A model generated the notes under the pieces. That model was given only the letters and a program-made list of their open reading frames with translations, was not told the origin of the DNA and made no database searches. From positions 62,001 to 126,000 of the forward strand of contig NZ_PITQ01000011.1 of NCBI RefSeq assembly GCF_002834385.1: a stretch of DNA of 64,000 bases, in the 5' to 3' direction. The stretch comes from Rahnella sp. AA. Lineage in GTDB: Bacteria > Pseudomonadota > Gammaproteobacteria > Enterobacterales > Enterobacteriaceae. The first letter of the stretch is position 1. Each line of letters opens with the position of its first letter. Both the position numbers and the translations under genes were made by a program. This document shows, piece after piece, positions 9,266 through 18,361 of the stretch.

Positions 9266-11427
9266 GCCTCATTCTCCGGGTTTTCTGCCATCTCGCGCAG
9301 GGTGACAAAATCAGGTTTACCGCTGCCCAGCAACGGCAAAGCTTTAACCACGCGAATATCACGCGGCACCGCAAGTTCCGGCAGCCCCAGTTCGCGGGCG
9401 GCTTTGCTCAGGGCATCACGGCGTAATTCCGGGTCGGTGGTAAACAGCACCAGCGCCTCGCCTTTGCTGCTGTTAGTGCGTGACGTTGCAGCATGTTGTT
9501 TATCAGGTGAGGCTTTGATGGCAAGTTGTTCAACGCTTTCCAGCGACACCATTTCACCCGCCAGTTTGGCAAAACGCTTCACGCGGCCACGGATGGCACA
9601 GAAGCCTTTTTCATCCAGCGTGACGATATCACCGGTGTCATACCAGCCTGCCTGTATTTCACCTTCCGCATTTTCAGCCTGCGGCACTTCCAGTACGCCC
9701 GGGTTTTCCACACGGAGGTAACCTTTCATGATGTTCGGGCCGCGCAGTTGCAGACGTCCTCCCTCTTCGATGCCCGGCACTTTAATCAGACGTGATTCCA
9801 TGCCCGGTAAAATCTTACCCACGGTATTCACTTTCGCCGCCATCGGCACGTTAATCGCCACGACCGGCGCGCACTCGGTCACGCCATAGCCTTCGAGAAT
9901 GCGGATACCGAACTTGTTTTGCCAGATTTCTTTAGTGCTCTCAGCCAGCTTTTCCGCGCCGGCCACTACATACCGCAAACGGGCAAAATCATATGGATGT
10001 GCAAAGCGGGCATAGTTACCGAGGAACGTCGATGTGCCAAACAGAACGGTACAGTTTTGGTCATACACCAATTCGGGAACGATGCGGTAATGCAGCGGGC
10101 TGGGATACAAAAATACGCGTGCACCAGTCATCAGTGGCGTTAACAGGCCGACGGTCAGACCGAATGCGTGGAACAACGGCAGCGACGACATAAAACGATC
10201 GCGGGGTGTGAAATCCGCCACTGAGCGAATCTGCTCGACGTTCGCCAGCAGGCTGGCGTGAGAATGCACCACGCCTTTCGGATGGCCTTCGGAGCCGGAC
10301 GTAAACAGCACCAGCGCGGCATCGTCGGCCTGCTGCGCCAGCATGGCGCGACGTGGGAAAATCAGGTGGAACAGGATCCACAACTTGTCCTGTAACGTGA
10401 CGGTATCTTTCAAATCTTCCAGGTAGACCCAGTTGGCCTGCGGCACATTGTCCGGCAGATGGGTCAGTTTGCCTTTTTCGAGGAACTGGCGTGACGTAAT
10501 GATCGTTTTGATCTGCGCCGCCTTCATGGCGCTTTGCAACCCTTTAGCCCCGGATGTGTAATTGAGCAATGCCGGAATACGGTTACGCATCGACGCACCA
10601 AACAGCGCCGCTGCCATGATCGTCGCATTCGGCAGCAGCATCCCGACATGCTCACCTTCACGGGTAAAACGTTGCAGGATGCGGCTGACGCCGAGGGATT
10701 TCTTCAGTAACCCCTGATAGGTATCTTCTTTAAAGGCGATATCGGCAATGCACGGTTTACGGCGGCCATAACGGGTTTGCGCAGAAAGCAGGGCCTGATA
10801 CAACGTTTCCGGCTGGCGGGTATCCATACGCGCCTGCATCATAATTTTATGCAATTGTTCACCCGCCAGCACGCGGCGGTCGCGGGAACGCGGCGCATCT
10901 GGCATCGGGATCGTGGTCGGTGGTAAAAGATTAATGGTGATTTTCGGGAACCAGCGGATTTTGAAACTGCCGAACAACCGGCCAAACGGTGTGTATTCCG
11001 CGCCATCAATGCGCACCGGGATCACCGTGGCCTGAGACTTCGCGGCCACAAAAGCCGCACCGTCATAAATCTTCATTAATGACCCGGTCACCGTGATGCG
11101 CCCTTCAGGGAAAACCACGACCGGGCGCCCTTTTTCCACTTCGCGGATCAGATGTTTAATCGCCATCGGCTTGGTCGGATCCAGTGGCATAAAATCGACG
11201 TAAGGTTTCAGCCAGCGCATAAACCAGCTGTCGGTAATGTCGGAATAGACCGCGAACACCGGTTTTACCGGCAGGAAAAGCACCAGCAGCATGCCGTCTA
11301 TAAAAGAAACATGATTGGGTGTAAGCAATAAACGCGGGTAATTAAATGAAGATTTCGCCGGCGTGACGGTGACCCGAAACGCAATACGGAACAACCACCG
11401 GAATGCGACGAAAAGAACGTTATACAT
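9262..11427 (-). CDS. aas: Bifunctional 2-acylglycerophosphoethanolamine acyltransferase / acyl-ACP synthetase
   Basis: Re-acylates lysophosphatidylethanolamine using fatty acid activated on bound ACP, so it repairs phospholipids together with LplT. The first third is a PlsC-type acyltransferase with the NHVSFIDG (HX4D) and FPEGRIT motifs. The rest is an AMP-forming synthetase with [23 protein letters not shown] and the C-terminal GSGKPDF Lys motif. The reading frame stays open up to 11511, but the ATG at 11427 is chosen because AAGGAG lies 9 bases upstream and it matches the E. coli N-terminus; this gives 721 residues. Confidence 0.95.
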   Translation of the reverse strand: MYNVLFVAFRWLFRIAFRVTVTPAKSSFNYPRLLLTPNHVSFIDGMLLVLFLPVKPVFAVYSDITDSWFMRWLKPYVDFMPLDPTKPMAIKHLIREVEKGRPVVVFPEGRITVTGSLMKIYDGAAFVAAKSQATVIPVRIDGAEYTPFGRLFGSFKIRWFPKITINLLPPTTIPMPDAPRSRDRRVLAGEQLHKIMMQARMDTRQPETLYQALLSAQTRYGRRKPCIADIAFKEDTYQGLLKKSLGVSRILQRFTREGEHVGMLLPNATIMAAALFGASMRNRIPALLNYTSGAKGLQSAMKAAQIKTIITSRQFLEKGKLTHLPDNVPQANWVYLEDLKDTVTLQDKLWILFHLIFPRRAMLAQQADDAALVLFTSGSEGHPKGVVHSHASLLANVEQIRSVADFTPRDRFMSSLPLFHAFGLTVGLLTPLMTGARVFLYPSPLHYRIVPELVYDQNCTVLFGTSTFLGNYARFAHPYDFARLRYVVAGAEKLAESTKEIWQNKFGIRILEGYGVTECAPVVAINVPMAAKVNTVGKILPGMESRLIKVPGIEEGGRLQLRGPNIMKGYLRVENPGVLEVPQAENAEGEIQAGWYDTGDIVTLDEKGFCAIRGRVKRFAKLAGEMVSLESVEQLAIKASPDKQHAATSRTNSSKGEALVLFTTDPELRRDALSKAARELGLPELAVPRDIRVVKALPLLGSGKPDFVTLREMAENPENEA

Positions 11428-11564
11428 GTTTGCCATCTCCTTATGTGTCATCCCTGATCTTGAAAGAAAAAGGTTAGGGAAACAGCATACTATAAGCGGC
11501 GAAAGAATCACGACAGTCTGATGAGAGTTTAGGAAGAGCCTGATGGGGTCGTCAGGTTTGAGGC

Positions 11565-11658
11565 AAAAAAAAACCTACGCATCCGCGTAGGTTGGTGCAA
11601 ATTTAATCGGTATCAACATGCAGAGCACGTTGATGATTCACCAATCAATACCTCTGGG
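11565..11658 (-). ncRNA. omrA: OmrA/OmrB-type small RNA
   Basis: On the minus strand from 11658 the sequence begins CCCAGAGGTATTGATTGGTG, the conserved seed-bearing 5' end of E. coli OmrA and OmrB. It ends in a terminator hairpin (CCTACGC / GCGTAGG) followed by nine T residues at 11573-11565. The block TTGCACCAACCTACGCGGAT before the tail also matches the OmrA 3' part. E. coli omrA and omrB lie in tandem between aas and galR; here only one copy is seen, in the same place. OmrA/B are Hfq-dependent, activated by OmpR, and repress outer-membrane protein mRNAs such as ompT, cirA, fecA, fepA and csgD. The middle region differs from E. coli, which is normal for this family. Confidence 0.92.
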
Positions 11659-11752
11659 ACGTTCAATTTAGCTGGTTTGCACGAACCTCAGCCAGCAGGC
11701 AATCGAAACATAATTCCGCAAAGTGTAACCAGTGGTGAAAATAGCCCCGATT

Positions 11753-14023
11753 TTAGTCATTTAATGCGGATTGTGAGACTTCCACCAGGCAACTCATCGC
11801 ATTCGGCCCTTGCGTTAAACGCGACGTGCCGATGTCCAGCGTCAGCACGTTCGGATTTCCCGCCTGCTCTGTTTCCTGCCATTTGCCGCCAAAGCCCGGA
11901 TCAAACCAGGCACCGGTGGACATCAGCACCACGCCGCGCGTTATGCCGTCATTGAACGAAACCCCGGCCAGACAGCTGCCGCGCGCGTTATGCACTTTCA
12001 CCCGGTCGCCGTCGTTCAGCTGGCGGCTGGCCGCGTCTTCAGGGTGCATAAACAGCGTTTCTTTCCCGGCCGTTTTGTTCGACTGCGCCAGCGGCGACTG
12101 ATCGAGCTGGCTGTGCAACCGGTCTTTCGGCTGAATGGAAATCAGATGCAGCGGCCACTCTTTGGCCGTTTCTGCGCCCAGCCACTCCACCGGCGGCTGC
12201 CATTCCGGATGCGGTGCGAAATCTTCGTAACCGTATCCGGCAATGGTTTCGGAGAACAATTCGATTTTTCCGCTGTGCGTGCCCAGCGGATTAGCGCGCG
12301 GGCTTTTGCGGAATTCTTCAAAGAACACGTAATCTTTTTCCGGCGTCGGCAATTCAACAAAACCGCGTTCCCAGAACGTCTCAAAGTCAGGCCATTCCAC
12401 GCCGGTGCCCTTCTGCGCTTCACCGCACTGACGGTAAATATGGCGCAGCCACTGATCTTCATTGCGCCCCAGAGTAAACTGTTCGCGGTAACCGAGACGG
12501 TCGGCAATATCGGCGAAGATATCAAAGTCGTTACGCGCCTGATGCTGCGGCGCGACGGCCTGATGCATCGCCAGCACGAAACGGTCACGCGAAGAACCGC
12601 CGATATCATTACGCTCAAGCGAGGTGGTCGCAGGCAGCACGATGTCGGCCATCTGCGCTGCCGGTGTCCAGACGTTGTCCTGCACGATCACCGTGTCCGG
12701 TTTCTGCCAGCCTTCGACCAGACGGTTAAGCTGCTGATGGTGATGGAACGGATTACCGCCCGCCCAGTGGACCAGATGAATGTCCGGATAATTCAGCGTC
12801 TCGCCCTGGAATTCGTACGGCTGACCGGGGTTGAGCAACATGTCGCTGATGCGCGCCACAGGAATCGACAACCCGGAAGGATTCGGCCCGGCGCTGACGG
12901 CAGGCCCCGGCGTGTCAAAACGCGGATTGCCGACGCTGTTCATCGAACCGTGACCAAACGAGAAGCCGCCGCCCGGCAAACCGACCTGCCCGAGCATGGC
13001 GGAAATGGCGATCATCATCCAGTACGGCTGTTCGCCTCGATGGGCGCGCTGCACGGAATAAGAACAGGTGATAAAGCTGCGGACGCCCGTCAGATCGTCG
13101 GCCAGCCGCGCAATACGTTCAGCCGGAACGCCGGTAATGTGGCTCGCCCACTCCGGCGTTTTCGCCACGCCGTCGGTATCACCGCGCAGATACGCCGCGA
13201 GCTGCGGATAACCCACGCAGTGGCTGGCCAGAAACGCATCGTCCTGTGCGTCTTTGCGCTGAATCTCATAGGCAATCGCCATCATCAGCGCCGCGTCAGT
13301 GTTCGGGCGGATTGGGATCCACTCGGCCTTGACAAATTCCGGGCAGTCATCGCGCATCGGGCTGATGTTAATCACCCGCGTGCCTTTTTTCGCCAGCTGT
13401 TCCAGCGCCGGTTTCAGCGTATGCTCCACCGCACCGCCGGACGCCACTTGTGCGTTTTTCAGCGCCAGACCGCCGAAGGCCAGCAGGATTTCCGCGTGTT
13501 CCACCACGCTCGGCCACGACGTGACGCGCCCGGTAAGTGGCGTAAATGTGCCAATCACATACGGCAGGAAAAACTGCGCCGAGCCCCAGCTGTAATTGCC
13601 CTGCTGATCCACACCGCCGCCGCCGGTGAAATAAAAACGGCGCACCAGCGAACGGGCATGGTGTAAACGCCCCGCCGAAGACCAGCCGTAAGAGCCGTTG
13701 AAAATCCCGGATGCACCATAGCGGTCGCGCACACGTTTGTTCTCTTCAGCGACCAGATCCAGCGCCAGATCCCAGTCCACTTCGACAAAATCTTCACGCC
13801 CGCGCAGCGAGCGATCGCTGTTTTCGCGTTTTTGCAGCCAGGAACGGCGCACCGCCGGTTTACGGATACGTTTTTCCGAATACACCAGCGGCGCAATCGA
13901 ATCGAGTAAAGGCGAAGGGTCAGCATCGGCGGAATAAGGCTCGCAGCGGATCAGGCGGCCATCTTCCACCACGGCGGTATACGCGCCCCAGTGAGCCAGT
14001 TGCGGGTAACGTTTTATCGACAT
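11753..14023 (-). CDS. Cytosolic molybdopterin S/N-oxide reductase, BisC-like
   Basis: A 756-residue DMSO-reductase-family oxidoreductase that uses bis-MGD molybdenum cofactor. The fold motifs appear in order: NGSYGWSSAGRLHHA with the Ser expected as Mo ligand, GDYS-like QGNYSWGSAQ, WAGGNPFHHHQ, ADIVLPATTSLERND and the C-terminal VKVHNARG. There is no Tat signal and no cysteine cluster for an Fe-S centre, so it resembles BisC, the cytosolic biotin sulfoxide / methionine sulfoxide reductase, more than TorA or DmsA. Substrate is inferred from the family only. It stands alone between the OmrA-like sRNA and galR, where E. coli has nothing. The modE gene at the other end of the window is also molybdenum-related, but the two are not linked. 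Confidence 0.85.
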   Translation of the reverse strand: MSIKRYPQLAHWGAYTAVVEDGRLIRCEPYSADADPSPLLDSIAPLVYSEKRIRKPAVRRSWLQKRENSDRSLRGREDFVEVDWDLALDLVAEENKRVRDRYGASGIFNGSYGWSSAGRLHHARSLVRRFYFTGGGGVDQQGNYSWGSAQFFLPYVIGTFTPLTGRVTSWPSVVEHAEILLAFGGLALKNAQVASGGAVEHTLKPALEQLAKKGTRVINISPMRDDCPEFVKAEWIPIRPNTDAALMMAIAYEIQRKDAQDDAFLASHCVGYPQLAAYLRGDTDGVAKTPEWASHITGVPAERIARLADDLTGVRSFITCSYSVQRAHRGEQPYWMMIAISAMLGQVGLPGGGFSFGHGSMNSVGNPRFDTPGPAVSAGPNPSGLSIPVARISDMLLNPGQPYEFQGETLNYPDIHLVHWAGGNPFHHHQQLNRLVEGWQKPDTVIVQDNVWTPAAQMADIVLPATTSLERNDIGGSSRDRFVLAMHQAVAPQHQARNDFDIFADIADRLGYREQFTLGRNEDQWLRHIYRQCGEAQKGTGVEWPDFETFWERGFVELPTPEKDYVFFEEFRKSPRANPLGTHSGKIELFSETIAGYGYEDFAPHPEWQPPVEWLGAETAKEWPLHLISIQPKDRLHSQLDQSPLAQSNKTAGKETLFMHPEDAASRQLNDGDRVKVHNARGSCLAGVSFNDGITRGVVLMSTGAWFDPGFGGKWQETEQAGNPNVLTLDIGTSRLTQGPNAMSCLVEVSQSALND

Positions 14024-14237
14024 TTTTTCTTTTTCTCAGCGCGGGTGAATAGCATTAAAAATAACATTCGCGCCGTTCTCAGTTCAAAGAACAAATCATC
14101 TTAATCAAACCCATTTCGGCCCTTTCAGGCTGCGATTTCCGTTAAAGACGGCATTCTTTTCCCGTTACATGCGTCTTACATCGAAAAGTTGCGATCGACA
14201 TCCTTGCAGCCACCAGTCTTTTCCGCAAAACTGGGCA

Positions 14238-14253
14238 GTGTAAACGATTACCC
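14238..14253. promoter_or_regulatory. GalR/GalS-type operator upstream of galR
   Basis: GTGTAAACGATTACCC matches the GalR operator consensus GTGKAANCGNTTNCAC at all defined positions except the penultimate one. It sits 22 bases before the galR start, which suggests autoregulation. Confidence 0.7.
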
Positions 14254-14274
14254 TCACGGATTAACGGAAGTGTT

Positions 14275-15279
14275 ATGGCAACGATTAAGGATGTAGCAAA
14301 ACTGGCAGGCGTATCGGTTGCGACCGTTTCACGCGTGATAAATCATTCCCCGAAAGCCAGCGACAGCTCGCGGGAAGCCGTTCAGAACGCCATGCAGCAT
14401 CTGCAATATCATCCGAATGCCAACGCCCGCGCACTGGCGCAACAGGCTACCGAAACCCTGGGCCTGATTGTGGCCGACGTGTCCGATCCATTTTTTGGCG
14501 CGATGGTAAAAGCCGTCGAACAGGTGGCGTATGCGACCGGTAATTTCCTGCTGATTGGTAACGGTTATCACAATGTGGAAAAAGAGCGTCAGGCCATCGA
14601 ACAGCTGATCCGTCACCGCTGTGCGGCGCTGGTGGTTCACGCCAAAATGCTGCCGGAAGATGAACTGACCAGCCTGATGCAGCAAATTCCCGGCATGGTG
14701 CTGATCAACCGCACGCTGCCCGGTTTCGAGGAGCGCTGCATTGCGCTTGATGACCGCTACGGTTCCTGGCTGGCAACCCGCCATCTGATTCAGGCCGGGC
14801 ATCAGCGCATCGCCATTTTGTGTTCCAACCACGGTATTTCCGATGCCAGCGACCGTCTTCAGGGCTACATTGACGCGCTGACCGAACACAATATTCCTGT
14901 CGATGACAAACTGATTGCCTACGCCGAACCCGATGAAATCGGCGGCGAAAAAGCGATGGCGGACTTACTGGGATTAGGCAAAAGCTTTACCGCCGTGACC
15001 TGCTACAACGACCCGATGGCCGCGGGTGCGCTTTCGGTATTAAGCGATAACAGCATTGATGTGCCGGGGGAAATTTCTCTGATCGGGTTTGATGACGTGC
15101 TGATTTCGCGCTATCTGCGCCCGCGTCTGACCACGGTGCGTTATCCGGTTGTCGCGATGGCAAATCAGGCCGCGCAGCTGGCGTTAGCGCTGGCAAACGG
15201 CCAGCCGCTGCCGGAAACCACTCACATGTTCAGCCCGACGCTGGTGCGTCGTCACTCAGTGAGTTCTCCGGGGAATTAA
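14275..15279 (+). CDS. galR: Galactose operon repressor GalR
   Basis: LacI-family repressor of galactose transport and metabolism. The 334 residues align with E. coli GalR across the whole length. The N-terminal helix-turn-helix is MATIKDVAKLAGVSVATVSRVIN, the hinge is PNANARALAQQ, and the periplasmic-binding-protein-like effector core includes DVSDPFFGAMVKAVEQVAY and GFDDVLISRYLRPRLTTVRYP. Its stop overlaps the end of the convergent acetyltransferase gene by 4 bases. Confidence 0.96.
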   Translation: MATIKDVAKLAGVSVATVSRVINHSPKASDSSREAVQNAMQHLQYHPNANARALAQQATETLGLIVADVSDPFFGAMVKAVEQVAYATGNFLLIGNGYHNVEKERQAIEQLIRHRCAALVVHAKMLPEDELTSLMQQIPGMVLINRTLPGFEERCIALDDRYGSWLATRHLIQAGHQRIAILCSNHGISDASDRLQGYIDALTEHNIPVDDKLIAYAEPDEIGGEKAMADLLGLGKSFTAVTCYNDPMAAGALSVLSDNSIDVPGEISLIGFDDVLISRYLRPRLTTVRYPVVAMANQAAQLALALANGQPLPETTHMFSPTLVRRHSVSSPGN

Positions 15280-15725
15280 AGGAATTGCTGGTAAACGCGG
15301 ACGGGTTTGTCAGGGTAATCCAGCGCATCGCCGATGTATTTCCAGCCAAACCGTTCGTAGTAGCCGGTAAATTCAGCGTAGAGATAGAGTTCGGAAAAGC
15401 CGCTGCGGCGGCTGTGTTCCAGCACGAAAGCCTGCAATTTCTGCCCTAAACCGTGCGATCTGAAACCTTCATCAACGTACAGTGCCGCCAGCCACGGCGT
15501 GAGATCCTGGCGGCTGATCAAATCGCAGCGCCACAGCCCCACCGTTCCCGCCAGCGTTTCGCCCTCGAGCGCGATAAAAGTTTGTGGCAAATCCGCACCG
15601 CGCAGGCTGCTCTGCACGACGCTTTCAAAGAACGCCCGGCTGTTTTCACTGCCAAACGCTTTCCACAGCCAGTCCGTGACGGTTTCCTGAAATTCCGGGC
15701 GTTCGCTGAGATTCACGATCATCAT
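15276..15725 (-). CDS. GNAT-family N-acetyltransferase
   Basis: A 149-residue acetyl-CoA-dependent acetyltransferase with the GNAT motif A at about 85-105 (LYVDEGFRSHGLGQKL). The end YYERFGWKYIGD is the usual beta6-beta7 closing motif. The substrate cannot be told from sequence. Its ATG begins 2 bases after the stop of the upstream FadR-type regulator, so it appears to be the last gene of the beta-glucoside PTS operon and may be translationally coupled. Whether it acetylates a sugar product or is only a passenger is open. Confidence 0.85.
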   Translation of the reverse strand: MMIVNLSERPEFQETVTDWLWKAFGSENSRAFFESVVQSSLRGADLPQTFIALEGETLAGTVGLWRCDLISRQDLTPWLAALYVDEGFRSHGLGQKLQAFVLEHSRRSGFSELYLYAEFTGYYERFGWKYIGDALDYPDKPVRVYQQFL

Positions 15726-15727
15726 AC

Positions 15728-16501
15728 TCAGACCAGTTTCCCCTGAAAGATCGGTACAGACTCAAACAGATAACCGTCGAACTCCGGCGCATCGACGTCA
15801 GAAAGTTCCATCAGCGTGTTCTTCACATTTTCCATGTGCTGCCACATGGCCTGATACGAACCCATCACGTCGCGGCGGCGCAGTGCGGCCAAAATATTCT
15901 GATGATCTGCCAGCCATTTCAGCCGGTAACCGCGCGTGGCGATGTGGCTGTGTAACTGTTTCCACAGCGGGCTGGAGTCGCGGTGCATCCAGATATTTTT
16001 GACGGAATCGAGCAGCATCTGGTTCTGCGTGGCACCGGCAATCAGCAGGTGAAAAAGCCGGTCGTTATCGCCACTTTCGTCATTGGCGACAATCGCGATT
16101 TGTTCCTGCTCCAGCGTACGGCGCAGATTTTCGATATCCGCCTTGGTCGCCATTTTGGCGGCAAACGCGGCAATGTTACTTTCGAGCAACTGCCGCGCCT
16201 GTAAAATTTCAAACGGGCCAATCTGCCCCTGATACATCAGTTCGTCTTCGCCCTCTTCCTGCGAAGGAATGCGGATCACGTAAACGCCGGAGCCCTGGCG
16301 GATATCCACCGTGCCTTCAAGTTCCAGCATCAGCAGGGCTTCGCGCACGATAGTCCGGCTGACGCCGTAGGTTTCAGCCATATTACGTTCAGGCGGCAGG
16401 CGGGAACCCACAGCGAAATGCCCCTGCTTGATTTGCTCGCGCAGGTCGTGCCCGATTTCCTGATACTGCTTTTTGTCCTGCGAAACCACACCTTTATCCA
16501 C
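15728..16501 (-). CDS. GntR/FadR-family regulator of the beta-glucoside PTS operon
   Basis: Winged-helix N-terminus (KKQYQEIGHDLREQIKQGHFAVGSRLPPERNMAETYGVSRTIVREALLMLE, given here in pieces: LPPERNMAE and SRTIVREALLMLELEG) followed by an all-helical FCD ligand domain. It resembles ExuR and UxuR most. The open frame extends to a TTG at 16552, but that start has no ribosome binding site. A GTG at 16501 with AGGGTGA just upstream is preferred (257 residues). It lies in the operon behind the PTS IIB gene. The operator-like TGGTATACCA before the IIA gene is the kind of site bound by ExuR/UxuR proteins, so local control is likely. Its effector is unknown. Confidence 0.85.
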   Translation of the reverse strand: MDKGVVSQDKKQYQEIGHDLREQIKQGHFAVGSRLPPERNMAETYGVSRTIVREALLMLELEGTVDIRQGSGVYVIRIPSQEEGEDELMYQGQIGPFEILQARQLLESNIAAFAAKMATKADIENLRRTLEQEQIAIVANDESGDNDRLFHLLIAGATQNQMLLDSVKNIWMHRDSSPLWKQLHSHIATRGYRLKWLADHQNILAALRRRDVMGSYQAMWQHMENVKNTLMELSDVDAPEFDGYLFESVPIFQGKLV

Positions 16502-16570
16502 ACATTCACCCTGATGCAAAGACTGACAAATTGGCTCCAAAAACAGAGCCAATGGACATACGCTGAAGGG

Positions 16571-16888
16571 TCAGTGTATCAAACTTAATGCCTGATCCAG
16601 CACTTTGGCGCCGTTCAGGGTTCCGTACGCCACCATGTCGATCACGGCGATGGGAATGTTGTGTTCATCCGTCAGCTTTTTATTTTCCGCCAGTTTGAAC
16701 CGCACCTGCGGCCCTAACAGCACAACCTGAATATCACGTCCGTAGGCCTCAAGCTCGTCGCGCAGATTATTTTCCGGGATGGCGTAGATCTTAAATTCCA
16801 GCCCGCGGGCGGCGGCTTCTTTTTCCATTTTGGTGACCACAAGGGAAGTGGACATCCCTGCCGAACAAGCTAAAACGAGTCGTTTCAT
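16571..16888 (-). CDS. PTS lactose/cellobiose-type IIB component
   Basis: Cytoplasmic phosphocarrier of 105 residues with the active cysteine in the P-loop-like LACSAGMST motif (Cys8). It receives phosphate from the IIA His and hands it to the sugar carried by IIC. It belongs to the ChbB/CelA family. It is separated by 14 bases from the upstream 6-phospho-beta-glucosidase gene and followed by the regulator gene, in one minus-strand operon. Confidence 0.92.
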   Translation of the reverse strand: MKRLVLACSAGMSTSLVVTKMEKEAAARGLEFKIYAIPENNLRDELEAYGRDIQVVLLGPQVRFKLAENKKLTDEHNIPIAVIDMVAYGTLNGAKVLDQALSLIH

Positions 16889-16902
16889 AATGTTTCCTCG
16901 GG

Positions 16903-18339
16903 TTATTTATCTTCATCGTCCAGTGTTAAAGACAACACACCACTTTCACTCAGCGATTTAAACCAGTGAGATGATTTCTTCTGACGGCGATCACGGTTGT
17001 TATCAAGATCAATCTCGATCAGCCCGTAACGGTTTTTAAAAGCATTCATCGGCGAGACGTTATCGGTAAAAGCCCAGAGCATATATCCCTGGCAATTTGC
17101 ACCGTCTTCCCGCGCCTTTAATGTCCAGTAAAGATGTTCGGCAATAAATTCAATACGATAATCGTCCTGAATTTCCCCGCTGCTGGCATCACGGAACTGG
17201 CCTTCATTTTCAATGCCCATTCCGTTCTCAGCAATAAACCACGGAACATTTCCGTATTCCGTTTTAATACGCATTGCAAAGTCATAAACAATTTTCGGGT
17301 AAATTTCCCAGCCACGGGATTTATTCATCCGTCGGCCCGGCAGTTCAAAATGTTCGTAGTAAAACGCGGGATGGAATGGCGTCTCTTTATTCCATTCGCG
17401 GGACGGCGCTTTAACACGGTGCGGGTAATACAAATTAATGCCCACTTCGTCCACCGTATTATTACGGATAACCGCCAGTTCCTGCTCTGAATAATTAAAC
17501 TGCACGTCGTGCTTTTGCAGCAAATCGAGCAATTCCTGCGGGTATTCGCCTTTAATCATCGGGTCTAAAAATACGCGGTTATAGAATAAATCGTATAAAT
17601 GCGCCGCCTTCTGATCGTGAGCCGCCGCTGAACGGGCGTACGTCACTTCCGGGTTTAAAATCACGCCCATCGTGCCGTGCGAACCGTAACCTTTACGGTG
17701 AAACAGCTCGACGACTCTGGCGGTTGCCAGCACTTTGTGGTGATTCCACTGCATCCATTTACCGGTGTTCTGCTCGAATGGCCAGCGGATTGCGTCCAGA
17801 TACACGCGGGTTTGCACCACCACCGGCTCGTTGAAGGTGAACCAGCGGCTGACCTTTCCGGCGAAGCGCTCAAGCACTTTTTCCGCATACAGGACAAACA
17901 GCTCAACGACTTTCTTCGAACTCCAGCCGTCATATTTTTCAAGCAGATACGCCGGTAATTCGTAATGTTCGAGGCACAGCATCGGCTCAATGCCGTTGCG
18001 CTTCATCTCATCGAGCAGATTGCCGATGTACGCTGCATATTCTTCATCGACGGTGCCCAGCTCATAGTCAGTCAGAAATCGCGACCAGTTGACCGAGGTG
18101 CGGTAATGGCTCAGCCCGCTGGCCTTCATCAGCGCCACGTCTTCCTTGTAGCGGTTGATGAAATCGGTGGCTTTCGCCGGGCCGTAGCCGTTGTGCCAGA
18201 CGTGGCGGTTGTTTTTGTACCAGAGATCCAGATACGAATCCTGCCCGTCCTTTTTCCCACTCCAGCCTTCGGTTTGCCACGCGGAAGCCGCCGCACCGAG
18301 AATAAATCCGTCAGGAATGGTGATTGAAACCTTGCTCAT
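16903..18339 (-). CDS. 6-phospho-beta-glucosidase, glycoside hydrolase family 1
   Basis: Hydrolyses the phosphorylated beta-glucoside delivered by the PTS to glucose-6-phosphate and an aglycone or sugar. GH1 catalytic residues are visible: acid/base Glu171 in TFNEP and nucleophile Glu371 in IAENGMG. The phosphate-binding pocket and C-terminal WAFTDNVSPMNAFKNRYGLIEID are typical. The frame is open to 18444, but that start lies inside the IIC gene. The ATG at 18339 has GAGGAAAATT in front and gives 478 residues with the GH1 N-terminus. It lies 22 bases after IIC. Confidence 0.93.
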   Translation of the reverse strand: MSKVSITIPDGFILGAAASAWQTEGWSGKKDGQDSYLDLWYKNNRHVWHNGYGPAKATDFINRYKEDVALMKASGLSHYRTSVNWSRFLTDYELGTVDEEYAAYIGNLLDEMKRNGIEPMLCLEHYELPAYLLEKYDGWSSKKVVELFVLYAEKVLERFAGKVSRWFTFNEPVVVQTRVYLDAIRWPFEQNTGKWMQWNHHKVLATARVVELFHRKGYGSHGTMGVILNPEVTYARSAAAHDQKAAHLYDLFYNRVFLDPMIKGEYPQELLDLLQKHDVQFNYSEQELAVIRNNTVDEVGINLYYPHRVKAPSREWNKETPFHPAFYYEHFELPGRRMNKSRGWEIYPKIVYDFAMRIKTEYGNVPWFIAENGMGIENEGQFRDASSGEIQDDYRIEFIAEHLYWTLKAREDGANCQGYMLWAFTDNVSPMNAFKNRYGLIEIDLDNNRDRRQKKSSHWFKSLSESGVLSLTLDDEDK

Positions 18340-18361
18340 AATTTTCCTCGTTGTCCCGAAT

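Noticed and set aside
11990-13666. Open plus-strand frame of 558 codons antisense to the BisC-like gene
   Set aside because: The minus-strand frame matches a full molybdoenzyme. The plus-strand translation is Arg/His/Gln-rich with no domain, a usual shadow in GC-rich genes.
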